Shown: positions 1-8,840 of the stretch, one piece after another | Layout of the letters: each line of letters begins with the position of its first letter | Numbering within the stretch: position 1 is the stretch's first letter | DNA from: JANSXG01 sp024743075 | GTDB lineage: Bacteria > Planctomycetota > Phycisphaerae > Phycisphaerales > UBA1924 | Assembly (NCBI GenBank): GCA_042140185.1 | Contig: CP159477.1 | Span: 1,178,001-1,242,000 of the forward strand | DNA: 64,000 nucleotides | Direction: 5' to 3' | The notes under the pieces: model-generated | Database searches by the model: none | What the model saw: only the letters and a program-made list of their open reading frames with translations | Told to the model about the DNA's origin: nothing | Translations under genes and position numbers: made by a program

Positions 1-1101
1 GTTGAGGTCAGCGAGATCGACCGTGCAGTCGCCGTTGAGGTCGGCGCGCATGGGCGGTGCGATGGGGATGAGCACCACAGCGCGCTCGGGACTCCACGCG
101 CCGTACTGGCCTCGCCCGATGATCCAGCCGTTGTCATTGATCTTCTTGGCTTCGACGATGGCGAAGTTGTCGGGGATACCGGTGGTGATGTCGTTGAGGT
201 CGCGGGTGCCGGTGTCGGCGGTCCAGATCCAGGCGCGCCAGTCGTCGACGATCGCCTGGCCGACGACGGCGCCGTGGTTGTTGATCGAACTGGGGATGGA
301 GTAGCCGAAGAGGGTGCCGGGGAGGTCGGGGAGGATGGTGACGCCGTCGGACTGGTTCCAGAGGAACGCGCTGCCGCCCATGGTGGTCGGTCCGTCGCCG
401 ACTACGGAGCCGGCGTCGTTGATATCAACGGCGTGGGTGATGCCGCTGGGGCTGCCGGTGAGGATCGCGTGGAGGTCGATGTACTGTTCGTTGTCGAGGT
501 CGTAGTAGAAGGCCTTCTGGTCGCCGCAGTGGCCGGTGGAGGAACGGACGCCGACGACGACGTTGAGGTTGTTGATGGCCCACGCCTGGTCTGCGGACGG
601 GACGCCAAGATCCTGCTCCAGGCGGATGGTGCCGGTGTCGGCGGTCCAGACGGTCGCTTCGCGGTTGACGAAGGGGGGCGGCTGGGGGCAGGTGAACACG
701 CTGCCGTTGGACCCGGCGACGACGCTTAAGTCGTTGATGTCGGCGGCGCCGCTGATCGCGCCGTCGAGTTCCTGGAAGGTGCCGTCCGGCCAGCGGATGA
801 TGTTGGTGGCCACGATGACGCCGGAGTCATTGATGGGGCCGGCGAGATCGATCTCGACTTTGCCGGTGTCGAGGGTCCAGATGAAGCTGCAGGGGCCGCC
901 GAGGGGCTGAGTCGAGGCGCAGCCGGTGACCTGGTTGAGGTTGTTGAGGCCGTCGACCCGGGACACGGCGAGGCTGTAACTGGTGTTCCACGGCTCGATG
1001 ATGACGAGCTGGTACTCGGCTTCACCGGCGAGGGAGGGCGAGCAAGCGAGAACGCCGAGCATCGCGGCGAAGGGGATCAGGCAGCGGGCCGGCGATTTCA
1101 T
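1..1101 (-). CDS. Secreted HAF-repeat protein with dockerin-like motif, partial at left edge
   Basis: An open frame of 367 codons reads from an ATG at 1101 to the window edge with no stop, so the C-terminus is missing. The first 25 residues (MKSPARCLIPFAAMLGVLA, then CSPSLAG) look like a signal peptide, possibly a lipoprotein signal. The body repeats phrases such as ININDxGxVVG, FLWNQSDG and DLNDITTGIPDNFAIVEA, which is the pattern of HAF-type extracellular repeats. The last visible residues, DLNGDCTVDLADLN, are a dockerin-like calcium-binding half-repeat. A purine-rich AAAGAGA precedes the start. HAF-repeat proteins are secreted and of unknown function; dockerin-like tails are common on secreted planctomycete proteins. 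The frame and secretion call are firm; the biological role is unknown. Confidence 0.85.
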   Translation of the reverse strand, partial: MKSPARCLIPFAAMLGVLACSPSLAGEAEYQLVIIEPWNTSYSLAVSRVDGLNNLNQVTGCASTQPLGGPCSFIWTLDTGKVEIDLAGPINDSGVIVATNIIRWPDGTFQELDGAISGAADINDLSVVAGSNGSVFTCPQPPPFVNREATVWTADTGTIRLEQDLGVPSADQAWAINNLNVVVGVRSSTGHCGDQKAFYYDLDNEQYIDLHAILTGSPSGITHAVDINDAGSVVGDGPTTMGGSAFLWNQSDGVTILPDLPGTLFGYSIPSSINNHGAVVGQAIVDDWRAWIWTADTGTRDLNDITTGIPDNFAIVEAKKINDNGWIIGRGQYGAWSPERAVVLIPIAPPMRADLNGDCTVDLADLN

Positions 1102-1245
1102 GAGAATCTCTTTCCGGTTCGAGGCGGTGGTCCGTCGTGGGCGATGTGATCGATCGCACGTCCGAGGATAAGGAGCCCGCCGAGGGTCGGGTGATACGCC
1201 GGATTCGAAGCAGCTGAAATCGAGGCGAATCGGGCGTCATCATGC

Positions 1246-1267
1246 AAAAAACCGCCCATACGGGCGG
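1246..1267 (-). terminator. Intrinsic terminator of the DUF3467 gene
   Basis: On the minus strand a 6-bp GC stem (CCGCCC, loop GTAT, GGGCGG) is followed at once by six T residues. It lies about 30 nt past the inferred DUF3467 stop at 1299, which supports that stop, rather than the out-of-frame one at 1319, as the true gene end. Confidence 0.85.
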
Positions 1268-1298
1268 CTTAGGTGATCGGTCGGGTTGTGGGATCGGC

Positions 1299-1618
1299 TC
1301 AGCCCTGCGGGGGCTGGTTCATCTTCTTGGGGCCGAGGTCGATCTCGCCGTAGGCCTTCTCGTAGCCCTGGACGGCCTGGTTGAGCGAGCCGAGGAGGCG
1401 CTGGCGCCGGCCCAGTTCATGACGACGCGGGTGCCGATCTGGAAGACCATGCTGGGCTGCTGGCCCTGGCCCTGTTGCTGGGGGAGGTTGAGGCCGAAGT
1501 CCATGACCATCTCGTCGGAGGTGGTCGCGGTGCGGATGGTGTTGGCGTAGACGTTGACCATCTTGGATTCGTCGATACGGATCTGGACCTGCTGCTGGCC
1601 CTGCTGCGGATCTGCCAT
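1299..1618 (-). CDS. DUF3467 family protein, interrupted by an apparent 1-nt deletion
   Basis: The N-terminal half from ATG 1618 (VQIRIDESKMVNVYANTIRT, then FGLNLPQQ and FQIGTRVVMNW) matches the DUF3467 family as I know it, a protein of about 100 residues and unknown function. After the NWAGA segment the frame runs into low-complexity Ser/Arg residues. In the adjacent frame the expected family ending continues as RLLGSLNQAVQGYEKAYGEI and stops at 1299. Adding one A near 1402 (reading GCC AAG CGC) joins the two into a 106-residue protein. The span is 320 nt, one short of a multiple of three. An intrinsic terminator follows. Either the assembly lost a base here or the gene is freshly frameshifted. 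Confidence 0.85.
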
Positions 1619-1658
1619 GGGTATGCCCTCTCTGTGCTGTGCGTACGGGAAAACTGAA

Positions 1659-1680
1659 GAAAAAAGAGCCCGCTGCGGCT
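1659..1680 (-). terminator. Weak terminator downstream of tRNA-Leu
   Basis: On the minus strand a short AGCC...GGCT stem is followed by six T residues, between tRNA-Leu and the DUF3467 start. The stem is only four pairs, so this may leak and let the tRNA transcript continue into DUF3467. Confidence 0.4.
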
Positions 1681-1696
1681 GTTCGCGGCGGGTGAA

Positions 1697-1780
1697 GTAC
1701 CGGAGGAGGGACTCGAACCCTCAAGCCCTTGCGGGCAGTGGATTTTGAATCCACCGCGTCTGCCAGTTCCGCCACTCCGG
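1697..1780 (-). tRNA. tRNA-Leu (CAA)
   Basis: The minus strand folds into a class II tRNA. The acceptor strands are GCCGGAG and CTCCGGT with discriminator A. The anticodon arm is GTGGA-TTCAAAA-TCCAC, giving anticodon CAA (plus-strand 1744-1746). A long variable arm (GCCCGCAAGGGC) and a GGTTCGAGTCC T-loop are present. CCA is not encoded. The long variable arm and the anticodon both indicate leucine. Confidence 0.97.
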
Positions 1781-1909
1781 CGTGGGGGAGGGGCAGTGTA
1801 CCAGCGGCCAAGGGCGCTGTGGGGGCGTCAGAAGCGGGCAGAAAGAAGGATGCAATGGCCATCCGGGGCCCGCGTATTGCGTGGGAGATCCTCTGAAAGG
1901 AGTCGCCGC

Positions 1910-2947
1910 ATGTCGCGCTTTATCTGCTTGTTCGTTGCCGTGATCTGCCTCGTTGCCCCGGTTCGTCTGGAGGCCGGCTGGGACCCCGGACCGACACCGA
2001 TTGCTGAGGCGTTTACGGTCGATCTGACCGCCGGGGCGCACGAGGTTGCGGTCGCGGAAGAGCTTCGTTTCCAGCGCGACGGGCGTGAAATGCCACTGGT
2101 GCTGAAGGTGCGGTATCCGGTCGCGACCGAAGAGATGCCCGGGCCGTACCCGCTGGTCGTGTTCAGCCACGGCATGGGCGGCTACACGGACGCGTTTGAG
2201 CACCTGAGCGCGCATCTGGCCTCGCACGGGTACGTGGTCGTGCATCCTGCGCACACGGACTCGGTCCGTCTGCGGCGCGAGACCGGGGAGTCGGCGGAGA
2301 GTCTGCGCCGGACGTTCACGCGCGAGGGGACGAGCGTGGTCGACCTGCGATCGCGGGCTGAAGATTGTGAGTGGATCCTCGCGAACCTTGAAGGGATCGA
2401 GGCGGAGCTGGCTCAGCCCGGGCTGGTGGATCGGGACCTCGCGGCGATGGCCGGGCACTCGGCGGGCGCGATGACCACGCAGGCGCTCGCGGGGCTGCGG
2501 TTCCATCTCGGGTGGGCGGGTCGCGAGCGGTCGTTCTCCGATGGATCGTCGTTCGATGCGTACATCGTTATCTACGGGCAGGGCACGACGCGCCCGTCGC
2601 TGAGCGAGACCTCCTGGAACGGTTTCACGAAGCCGACGCTCGTGTTCGCGGGGTCGGAGGATGTGAGCCGGGTGTCGGACGAGACGCCCGAGTCGCGCCG
2701 GCATCCGTATGAGTTTGCGCCGGAGGGGGATAAGTACCTGGTGTTCATCGAGGGGGCGACGCACAGCGCGTATCAGGGTGGGGCGGCACCGAACGGGGAC
2801 GCAGCGCGGATGGAAGCATTGACGAGCCACGCGACGCTGGCGTTTCTGCAGCGGCATTTGAGGGGCGATGAGGCGGCCGGTCGTTGGTTGGCGGACTCGC
2901 GTCCGGACAAGTTCGCGGGGGTCAGGGCTGAGTATCTGGCAAAGTAG
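1910..2947 (+). CDS. Secreted alpha/beta hydrolase (dienelactone hydrolase / PAF-acetylhydrolase-like)
   Basis: This 345-residue protein starts at ATG 1910, preceded by AAAGGAG; the longer frame reaching back into the tRNA is not used. Residues 1-22 form a signal peptide (MSRFICLFVAVICLVAP). The segment PLVVFSHGMGGYTDAF supplies the oxyanion-type HG motif. The nucleophile elbow is GHSAGA with Ser about residue 184. Likely acid and base residues lie in the FAGSEDVSR and GATHSAY segments near the C-terminus. The fold is typical of predicted dienelactone hydrolases and PAF-acetylhydrolase-like esterases. Substrate cannot be read from sequence. It probably acts in the periplasm. A GC hairpin follows around 3000-3020. 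Confidence 0.88.
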   Translation: MSRFICLFVAVICLVAPVRLEAGWDPGPTPIAEAFTVDLTAGAHEVAVAEELRFQRDGREMPLVLKVRYPVATEEMPGPYPLVVFSHGMGGYTDAFEHLSAHLASHGYVVVHPAHTDSVRLRRETGESAESLRRTFTREGTSVVDLRSRAEDCEWILANLEGIEAELAQPGLVDRDLAAMAGHSAGAMTTQALAGLRFHLGWAGRERSFSDGSSFDAYIVIYGQGTTRPSLSETSWNGFTKPTLVFAGSEDVSRVSDETPESRRHPYEFAPEGDKYLVFIEGATHSAYQGGAAPNGDAARMEALTSHATLAFLQRHLRGDEAAGRWLADSRPDKFAGVRAEYLAK

Positions 2948-3127
2948 GTAAGTCTCGGATCACCGAACGAAACGCCCCGCCCGGCCCGAGAGCGTTGCTG
3001 CAGGCCCGGATTTGGGCCGGTGGGTTTGAATCGGTGAGCGGCCGCGCTGCGATAACGCCCGTACTGTGATGGGAGAGAGGCGGGCAGGTGTTCCGACTCG
3101 AACAACGATGCCGGTGAGGAGCGACCG

Positions 3128-5260
3128 ATGAGCAATGGCGTGTGGAGTGCGTTGGCCCTTTCGATGGTGTGCGGCGCGTCGATCAGCGTGAGCGCTGTCG
3201 CGAGCGAGCAAGGCGCCGAGGCGTCGATCGAGTCGACAACGGATGCGATGGCGGCGCTCGAGCAGGAGCGGCGTGCGCGGATGGAGCAGGTGCTGTGCTA
3301 CCCGTCGAACATCACGCCGGAAGAGCGTCAGCGGATTCTTGATCGGTACGGAGCCTTGCCTCCGACGTTCTTCGGCGATCCCGAGGCATTCCGGTTCTTC
3401 ACCGCGCCGACGGTGTGGGTGGGCGATTTGTCGCAGGGTCCTTCCGGGCAGGCTTCGAAGGCGCGGTTCACATACTCGTTCCCTTCCGATGGGACGATCT
3501 GGGGTTTGTCGGAGGTCGCACCGACCGGCCCTTCGAACCTCGATGCGCGGCTGCTCGCCGAGTTCGGCTCCGAGAATCTGGATCTGGGACGCGAGTACTT
3601 CCGGCAGGCGCTCGCGAGCTGGCGCAAGTATTCGGGGAACACGTACTTCGAGGTCGCCGACGACGGCGCGCCCATGAACCAGAGCACGACGCGAGTGCCG
3701 ACCCGCGGCGACATCCGCATGGGCGGGCGTGATTTCGGGACGGGCACGTTTCTGGCGTACAACGCGTTCCCGTCGAATGACTTTGCGAGCATCGGCGGCA
3801 GCGACATGGTGATGAACAACTCGTTCTGGGGCAGCAGCAACTTCGGTGATCCGGCCGACAACTACCGCTATCTGCGGAACACGGTCGCGCATGAGCACGG
3901 TCACGGTTTGGGCTTCATTCATGTCACGCCGTGCAACGAAACGAAGCTGATGGAGCCGTTCATCTCCACCCAGTTCGACGTGGTCGGCGTGGATGAGCGA
4001 CGGAACACCGGGCGGAACTACGGCGACCGTTTCGCGGGCAACCACGGCCAGAGCGACGCCGCGCCGCTTGGGAACCTCAACGACGACGGCGGGCGGTCCG
4101 TCCGGTTGCTGCAGCTGGCGACCAATGGCGAGAACGGACCCAACAACACGGACCAGGACTGGTTCAGCTTCACGCTGTCGGCGCCGACCGCGGTGCGTCT
4201 GCGGATCGAGCCGACCGGCGGGAGCTACTCGAACGGTCAGCAGTTCTTCAATTGTTTCGGTTCGAACAGCACGGTCGATGCGCAGTCGGCCGGGGACCTG
4301 ACGCTGACGCTTTTCGATGCGCTCGGCGAGGTTGCTCAGGCATCGGCGAACGGGCCCGGGTTGGCGGAGGAGATCAACCGTCAGTTGGCGCCCGGGACCT
4401 ACTTTGTTCGTGTGCAGGATATCGGCCCGAACCCGACTTCGGATCAGATCGTGCAGATGTACGACCTGAGCGTCGCGAACATCGGGAACCTGCTCTTCCC
4501 GAACCCGGTTCCCGCGGAGCCGTACGCCAACGCGGGCCTGAACGGCAAGCGAGTCGAAGCGAACACGAACGCGTGGTTCATCGGCGATATCAACTCCGAG
4601 GCGACCGAGCCGGGGGCGACGATCGTGAACTTTGATTGGGACCTCGACGGCGACGGCACTTTCGAGACGTTGGGGACTCCGAAGCCGGTGACGCAATACG
4701 TGTCGAACGGTTCCTACGACGTGGCGCTTCGGGTCACGGACTCGAACGGTAAGCGGGCGACGGACACGATCGTCTGCGAGGTGTTCGGTGCTGAGACCTC
4801 TCTGGCGTTCGAAGGCCCGTCGACGATCGAACAGGGAACGAGCGTGGAGGTCGTGCTGACCGGTACGAACCTGAAGAACGTTGAGTCGGCCTCGGAGTTC
4901 AGTGTGAGCGGTTTGGGCGTCAGCGTGACGGGCACGCCGGTCCCGAACGCGCTGGGCACGCAGGTGACCGGGCTGTTCTTCGATGTGGCGACGGATGCGC
5001 CGCTCGGCCCACGCTCGATCTCGTTCGCGAACGATGACGGCGCGGCGACGGTGGTCGACGCGTTCGAGATCGTCGAGGGGCAGGGTGTGCCGTGTCCCGG
5101 TGATGTCACGGGCGACGGCAGCGTCGATCTGGCGGACCTCAACCTCGTGCTCGCGAACTTCGGGCAGACGACCTCGGAAGGCGACGCCGACGGCAACGGG
5201 AGCGTGGATCTGGTCGATCTGAACATCGTGCTCGGGGCGTTCGGCGTGCCCTGTCCCTGA
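3128..5260 (+). CDS. Secreted zinc metalloprotease (matrixin-like) with PPC-like, PKD and dockerin-like domains
   Basis: This 710-residue protein has GAGGAG ahead of its ATG. Residues 1-25 are a signal peptide. The catalytic region carries HEHGHGLGFIH at residues 255-265, the HExxHxxGxxH zinc site of metzincins, followed by a Met-containing turn (KLMEPF). A pre-peptidase C-terminal-like beta domain follows (DQDWFSFTLSAPTAVRLRI...GTYFVRVQD), then a PKD-like segment (NFDWDLDGDGTFETLG...RVTDSNG). The C-terminus holds two dockerin-like motifs (GDVTGDGSVDLADLNLVLANF and DADGNGSVDLVDLNIVL). It is presumably an exported protease acting on extracellular protein. All the main motifs are intact. Confidence 0.92.
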   Translation: MSNGVWSALALSMVCGASISVSAVASEQGAEASIESTTDAMAALEQERRARMEQVLCYPSNITPEERQRILDRYGALPPTFFGDPEAFRFFTAPTVWVGDLSQGPSGQASKARFTYSFPSDGTIWGLSEVAPTGPSNLDARLLAEFGSENLDLGREYFRQALASWRKYSGNTYFEVADDGAPMNQSTTRVPTRGDIRMGGRDFGTGTFLAYNAFPSNDFASIGGSDMVMNNSFWGSSNFGDPADNYRYLRNTVAHEHGHGLGFIHVTPCNETKLMEPFISTQFDVVGVDERRNTGRNYGDRFAGNHGQSDAAPLGNLNDDGGRSVRLLQLATNGENGPNNTDQDWFSFTLSAPTAVRLRIEPTGGSYSNGQQFFNCFGSNSTVDAQSAGDLTLTLFDALGEVAQASANGPGLAEEINRQLAPGTYFVRVQDIGPNPTSDQIVQMYDLSVANIGNLLFPNPVPAEPYANAGLNGKRVEANTNAWFIGDINSEATEPGATIVNFDWDLDGDGTFETLGTPKPVTQYVSNGSYDVALRVTDSNGKRATDTIVCEVFGAETSLAFEGPSTIEQGTSVEVVLTGTNLKNVESASEFSVSGLGVSVTGTPVPNALGTQVTGLFFDVATDAPLGPRSISFANDDGAATVVDAFEIVEGQGVPCPGDVTGDGSVDLADLNLVLANFGQTTSEGDADGNGSVDLVDLNIVLGAFGVPCP

Positions 5261-5288
5261 GTACGGGGCGTCCTTAGCCCGTTCTCAA

Positions 5289-5314
5289 CCGGCTGAGCCG
5301 GGTCGCGGTACAAT
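5289..5314 (+). promoter_or_regulatory. Candidate tatA promoter with palindrome upstream of the -10
   Basis: A perfect 13-bp palindrome, CCGGCT-G-AGCCGG (5289-5301), lies just upstream of a TACAAT -10-like hexamer (5309-5314), about 115 nt before the tatA start. No good -35 is visible. The palindrome could be an operator or the stem of a weak terminator for the protease gene. Confidence 0.35.
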
Positions 5315-5427
5315 CCTGAGTCGAAGCTCGGGCTCCCGGCGGTCTGCTGCCGATGTCCGAACTGGCTTACTCAGGACGCCTCCCCCCGGACCCGGCGTCG
5401 GCTCGCTTTGAATGATCGGGAGCATTG

Positions 5428-5787
5428 ATGATCGGCACGCTTGAAACTGCTTCGCACGCCACACTCGCATTCCTGGGTATGCCCGGGAACATGGAGTGGA
5501 TCGTTCTGCTGATCATCGGTCTATTGCTCTTCGGGCGCCGTCTGCCCGAGGTCGGTCGCGGCGTGGGGCGTTCGATTGTCGAGTTCCGCAAGGGGATTCA
5601 GGGCATCGAGGACGAGGTCGATGAAGCATCGAGAAAGTCGAGCGCCAGCAAGGCCAAGGATCCGGAGCAGTTGCCCAGTTCCAGTGCTCGGACGGACATG
5701 GTCCAGCCCGACAGCCGGAGCGTGAGTCAGGAGCCGGTTGTGCCCAAGCACCCGGCGAGTAACGACCCGGAGCCTCAGGGGAACTGA
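5428..5787 (+). CDS. tatA: Twin-arginine translocase subunit TatA/E
   Basis: This 119-residue protein has the TatA layout: a short N-terminal region, one transmembrane helix (MEWIVLLIIGLLLFG, residues about 10-25), then FGRRLPEVGRGVGRSIVEFR, the conserved hinge and amphipathic helix. A long charged, disordered tail rich in Ser, Pro, Lys and Glu follows. TatA oligomerises to let folded, twin-arginine-tagged proteins cross the inner membrane. ATG 5428 is chosen because GGGAG sits 5 nt upstream; TTG 5425 is the only longer alternative. No tatC is in the window. Confidence 0.93.
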   Translation: MIGTLETASHATLAFLGMPGNMEWIVLLIIGLLLFGRRLPEVGRGVGRSIVEFRKGIQGIEDEVDEASRKSSASKAKDPEQLPSSSARTDMVQPDSRSVSQEPVVPKHPASNDPEPQGN

Positions 5788-5808
5788 ACTCGAGCGTTCC
5801 GCCGCCGG

Positions 5809-6507
5809 TCAGTCCTGATCTGCGTCAACCAGCCAATCGGCGAGTGAGCCCTTGCGCAGGGCCGCGGCGCTGTCACGCAGGATGAGTGCGGAGAAGGCGT
5901 CGGGGCGACCCTGCGAGACCTGGCAGTTGTGGAGGAGGGTCTGGGCGTACATCGAGGCGTCGGGATCGTTGTCGAGCACGCCGATGGCGGCGAAGAGATG
6001 CACGGCCCAAGGATGGTTGGTCGCGTTGTCGGGCTGCAGGTTCTCGATGAGCCAGCGGGCGGTGTTGCGGACGAGCGGGCGCAGTGACGAATCCCGCCCG
6101 GCGAGCCAGGCGAGGGCGTGGAGGGAACTCAACTCGACTTCGGTCCAGACCTCGATAGCGATCGGGCCGGACTCGTTGCGCTGCGGGAACAGGCTGCCGG
6201 CGTCGAAGTTGCTCCGCCAGTCGGATCGCCTGTGGAGTCCGAGGACCGGCGCGGGGACGGGCTGCACGGACGCGAGGGCCGCCCAGAGGGCGACATCGGG
6301 TGAGTCGGCGTGGACGAGGGACGCGACCGAGTCGCCTCCGGTTTCGGATTCGTTCAGCCATGCGATGAAGGGACGGTCCACCGGACGCCGATGGCCGAAC
6401 TCGTCAGCGAACGGACGCTGATCGTCCTTCGGGTGGGGACCGTCCACGCTTGAGGCCATGGCGTCGAGCAACTTTGCCCAGTCAGAGATAGTGGAAAGTT
6501 TCGGCAT
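5809..6507 (-). CDS. Hypothetical protein, helical, 232 residues
   Basis: I do not recognise this protein. It has no signal peptide and no transmembrane segment. It is rich in Ala, Leu and Trp and seems mostly helical (VELSSLHALAWLAGRDSSLR, NTARWLIENLQPDN, HPWAVHLFAAIGVLDNDPDA). The spacing of helices ending in Trp/His-rich motifs is reminiscent of an alpha/alpha-toroid fold, but that is only an impression. It converges with tatA (22 nt apart) and diverges from a small zinc-ribbon membrane protein. Codon use is like its neighbours. Confidence 0.7.
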   Translation of the reverse strand: MPKLSTISDWAKLLDAMASSVDGPHPKDDQRPFADEFGHRRPVDRPFIAWLNESETGGDSVASLVHADSPDVALWAALASVQPVPAPVLGLHRRSDWRSNFDAGSLFPQRNESGPIAIEVWTEVELSSLHALAWLAGRDSSLRPLVRNTARWLIENLQPDNATNHPWAVHLFAAIGVLDNDPDASMYAQTLLHNCQVSQGRPDAFSALILRDSAAALRKGSLADWLVDADQD

Positions 6508-6596
6508 GATCAGGCGGTGGTTCCGGAGCCCAAATTCTCGAACGCGCGGGTTCGCGCTCGCTTTCGGCGATGCTGACTCTATGCTTGAAGAGCCCT

Positions 6597-6956
6597 ATGA
6601 CGCTGGTCACACCGACCAAAACGCCTTGGATGTTGCAACGCCGCTGCGTCGGCTGCGGACTTCGAGCGGACTCGTCACGGGTCGACGTGTCGGCTCGTGA
6701 CCTGTGCCCGAGGTGCGGGATGGACTGGTCGCAGCGTCCGCCGCAGAGCTACGCCGAGCTTGAGGGTTTCGCCATCGACGAGGTGGTCGAGGCCGAGCCG
6801 GAGTCGGGACCGGCGGTGTCGCCGTCGATCCGCGGGCGGACGAGGGCGCTTCGCGTGCTCGAAGTGGGGCTGTTCGTGCTGCTGATCGTGACGGCGCTGG
6901 TGGTCGCTTCGGCGAACATCGTGGCGGCGTTGCGCGGCACGGGCGGGGCGATGTAA
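6597..6956 (+). CDS. Small zinc-ribbon, single-pass membrane protein
   Basis: This protein of about 119 residues has a four-cysteine zinc ribbon at residues 17-40 (CVGCGL...CPRCGMDW). An acidic linker follows, then one C-terminal transmembrane helix (VLEVGLFVLLIVTALVVASANIVAAL, about 86-111). ATG 6597 is preferred because GAAGAG lies upstream; ATG 6570 and ATG 6630 are alternatives in the same frame. It resembles the zinc-ribbon-plus-membrane-helix proteins often found in planctomycetes. Function is unknown. The 89-nt gap to the divergent upstream gene should hold both promoters. Confidence 0.7.
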   Translation: MTLVTPTKTPWMLQRRCVGCGLRADSSRVDVSARDLCPRCGMDWSQRPPQSYAELEGFAIDEVVEAEPESGPAVSPSIRGRTRALRVLEVGLFVLLIVTALVVASANIVAALRGTGGAM

Positions 6957-7036
6957 CCGAGGAATCGCCGGTCTGTCGGGCGGGTATGCTGAGCGCTTCT
7001 CTTTGATTCGAAGCGGACCCGACCCCGGAGGCAGGC

Positions 7037-8485
7037 GTGAGCAAAGCGGCTATCGATCTCAACGGCATCTTCAAGGCACTGGAGCAGAATGAGCAGGCGG
7101 CGATCGACCGGCTGATTGAATGGCTGCGCATCCCGAGCATCAGCACGGACTCGAAGTATCGGCCCCAGTGTCGCGACGCGGCCAGGTGGGCCGTCGATCG
7201 CCTTGCGGAAGCGGGGATCGAGGCGGAACTGGTAGAGACGGGCACGCCGGAGAAGCCGGGGCACCCGATCGTCTGGGCGGAGTACGCCGGTGCGGACGAT
7301 TACGCCGGGCCGCACGTTCTGTTCTACGGCCACTACGACGTGCAGCCGCCGGAGCCGTTGGAGTTGTGGGAATCGCCGCCGTTCGAGCCGGTGATCAAGG
7401 AAGCGGACGGCTCGATCGAGGACGATGTGCCGCAGCGCAGGGTCGTGGCGCGTGGCGCGGTGGACGACAAGGGCCAGGTCGCGAGTTTCCTGGAGGCGCT
7501 TCGGGCGTGGAAAGAGCAGCACGGGCAGGTACCGGTGCGTTTCACGATCCTGCTGGAGGGCGAAGAAGAGTCGGGATCGGTGCACCTCGACCAGTTCGTG
7601 CGCGCGAACCGTGCGAAGCTCGAGCAGTGCGACATCTGCGTGATTTCAGACACGGGTCAACTCGGTCGGGGCAAGCCGGCGATCACGACGGGTGTGCGCG
7701 GCATGGCGTACACGAACATTGTGCTGCACGGGCCGGACCAGGACCTGCACTCGGGGATGTGGGGCGGCAAATGCCCGAACCCGATCAACGAGCTGACGAA
7801 GGTGCTGGCGCAGTTGTGGGACGGGGACCGGAAGGTGACGATCCCGGGGTTTTACCACGATGTGCGACCGATCTCGGATGAGGAAAAGCAAGCGTGGTCG
7901 CGTGTGCCGCAGGACCCCGCGGCTTCGCTGAAGAAGATCGGTCTGCCTCCGGAGGCGGATGTAGGCGAGAGGGGTTACAGCGCGCTGGAGCGCGAGTGGG
8001 CGCGCCCGACCTGCGACATCAACGGCATCTGGGGCGGGTACCAGGGCGAGGGCGCGAAGACGGTCATCCCGTCGTACGCCGGCGCGAAGGTGTCGTTCAG
8101 GCTGGTGGCGGATCAGGACCCGGAAGCGATCACGGAGGAGTTCTTTGCGTGGCTTGAGGAGCGGACGCCGCCGGGCTGCCGGTGGGAACTGACGGACCTG
8201 CACGGCGGCCATCCGGGAAACGTGTCGGCGGATTCGCCGTACGTGCAGTCGGCGATGAAGGCGCTGGAGGTCGCGGGCGGGACGAAGCCGCACCTGATCA
8301 AGTCGGGCGGTTCGATCCCGGTGGTGGGGCTTCTGAAGGCGGAACTCGGCCTGGACACACTGTTGATCGGCTTCGGGCTCGACGATGACCGGGTGCACTC
8401 ACCGAACGAGAAGTTCGAGATCGACTGCTTCACGCTGGGGATGCGGACACACGCGGCGCTGATTGGGGAGTTTGCCTCGCGCTGA
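7037..8485 (+). CDS. M20 family dipeptidase/metallopeptidase
   Basis: This 482-residue cytoplasmic enzyme starts at GTG 7037 behind GGAGG. It carries the M20 landmarks: HYDVQPPEPLELWESPPFEP with the metal-binding HxD, then DDKGQ with the bridging Asp, the EGEEESGS motif with the catalytic Glu pair, and a C-terminal GFGLDDDRVHSPNEKF with the last His ligand. The lid domain includes GPDQDLHSGMWGG. The family hydrolyses dipeptides or N-acyl amino acids using two zinc ions. A TATGCT hexamer around 6984 may be its -10. Confidence 0.92.
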   Translation: MSKAAIDLNGIFKALEQNEQAAIDRLIEWLRIPSISTDSKYRPQCRDAARWAVDRLAEAGIEAELVETGTPEKPGHPIVWAEYAGADDYAGPHVLFYGHYDVQPPEPLELWESPPFEPVIKEADGSIEDDVPQRRVVARGAVDDKGQVASFLEALRAWKEQHGQVPVRFTILLEGEEESGSVHLDQFVRANRAKLEQCDICVISDTGQLGRGKPAITTGVRGMAYTNIVLHGPDQDLHSGMWGGKCPNPINELTKVLAQLWDGDRKVTIPGFYHDVRPISDEEKQAWSRVPQDPAASLKKIGLPPEADVGERGYSALEREWARPTCDINGIWGGYQGEGAKTVIPSYAGAKVSFRLVADQDPEAITEEFFAWLEERTPPGCRWELTDLHGGHPGNVSADSPYVQSAMKALEVAGGTKPHLIKSGGSIPVVGLLKAELGLDTLLIGFGLDDDRVHSPNEKFEIDCFTLGMRTHAALIGEFASR

Positions 8486-8490
8486 CGCGA

Positions 8491-8787
8491 TCAAGCTGCC
8501 TTGCGCTGCTGCGGTTCGACCTCGATGCCTTCAATGACTTCCTCGAGGTCCATGGCCTCGCCGTTGTCGTCGAGGATGTCGACATTGATGTCGCTGAGTT
8601 CGACACCACCGCCCTGGAGTGCGGCGATTCTCTTGGCGTACTCAGCGCGCAGGCGGTGGGCCTCGACGCGGAGATCGTGCAGGCCGATCTCCCAGGCGAT
8701 GCGTGCCGCGAGGGTGTACAGGAAAGCACCGACGCCGGCGACGGCGCACCCGATGAACAGGAGATTGATCCACTGGCCGGTGGGCAT
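8491..8787 (-). CDS. Small membrane-anchored hypothetical protein
   Basis: This 98-residue protein has an N-terminal transmembrane helix (WINLLFIGCAVAGVGAFLYTLA, about 6-27). An amphipathic, charged helix follows (LRVEAHRLRAEYAKRIAALQ), then an acidic tail (DINVDILDDNGEAMDLEEVI). ATG 8787 is chosen because the helix begins at once; the longer frame upstream is a shadow of the divergent gene. No function is recognised. It ends 5 nt from the stop of the convergent M20 peptidase. Confidence 0.65.
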   Translation of the reverse strand: MPTGQWINLLFIGCAVAGVGAFLYTLAARIAWEIGLHDLRVEAHRLRAEYAKRIAALQGGGVELSDINVDILDDNGEAMDLEEVIEGIEVEPQQRKAA

Positions 8788-8840
8788 GCAGGGCTTATCG
8801 GCCGGGAGGCGGGGCGGGTGAAGGCGTATACTGCGGACCA

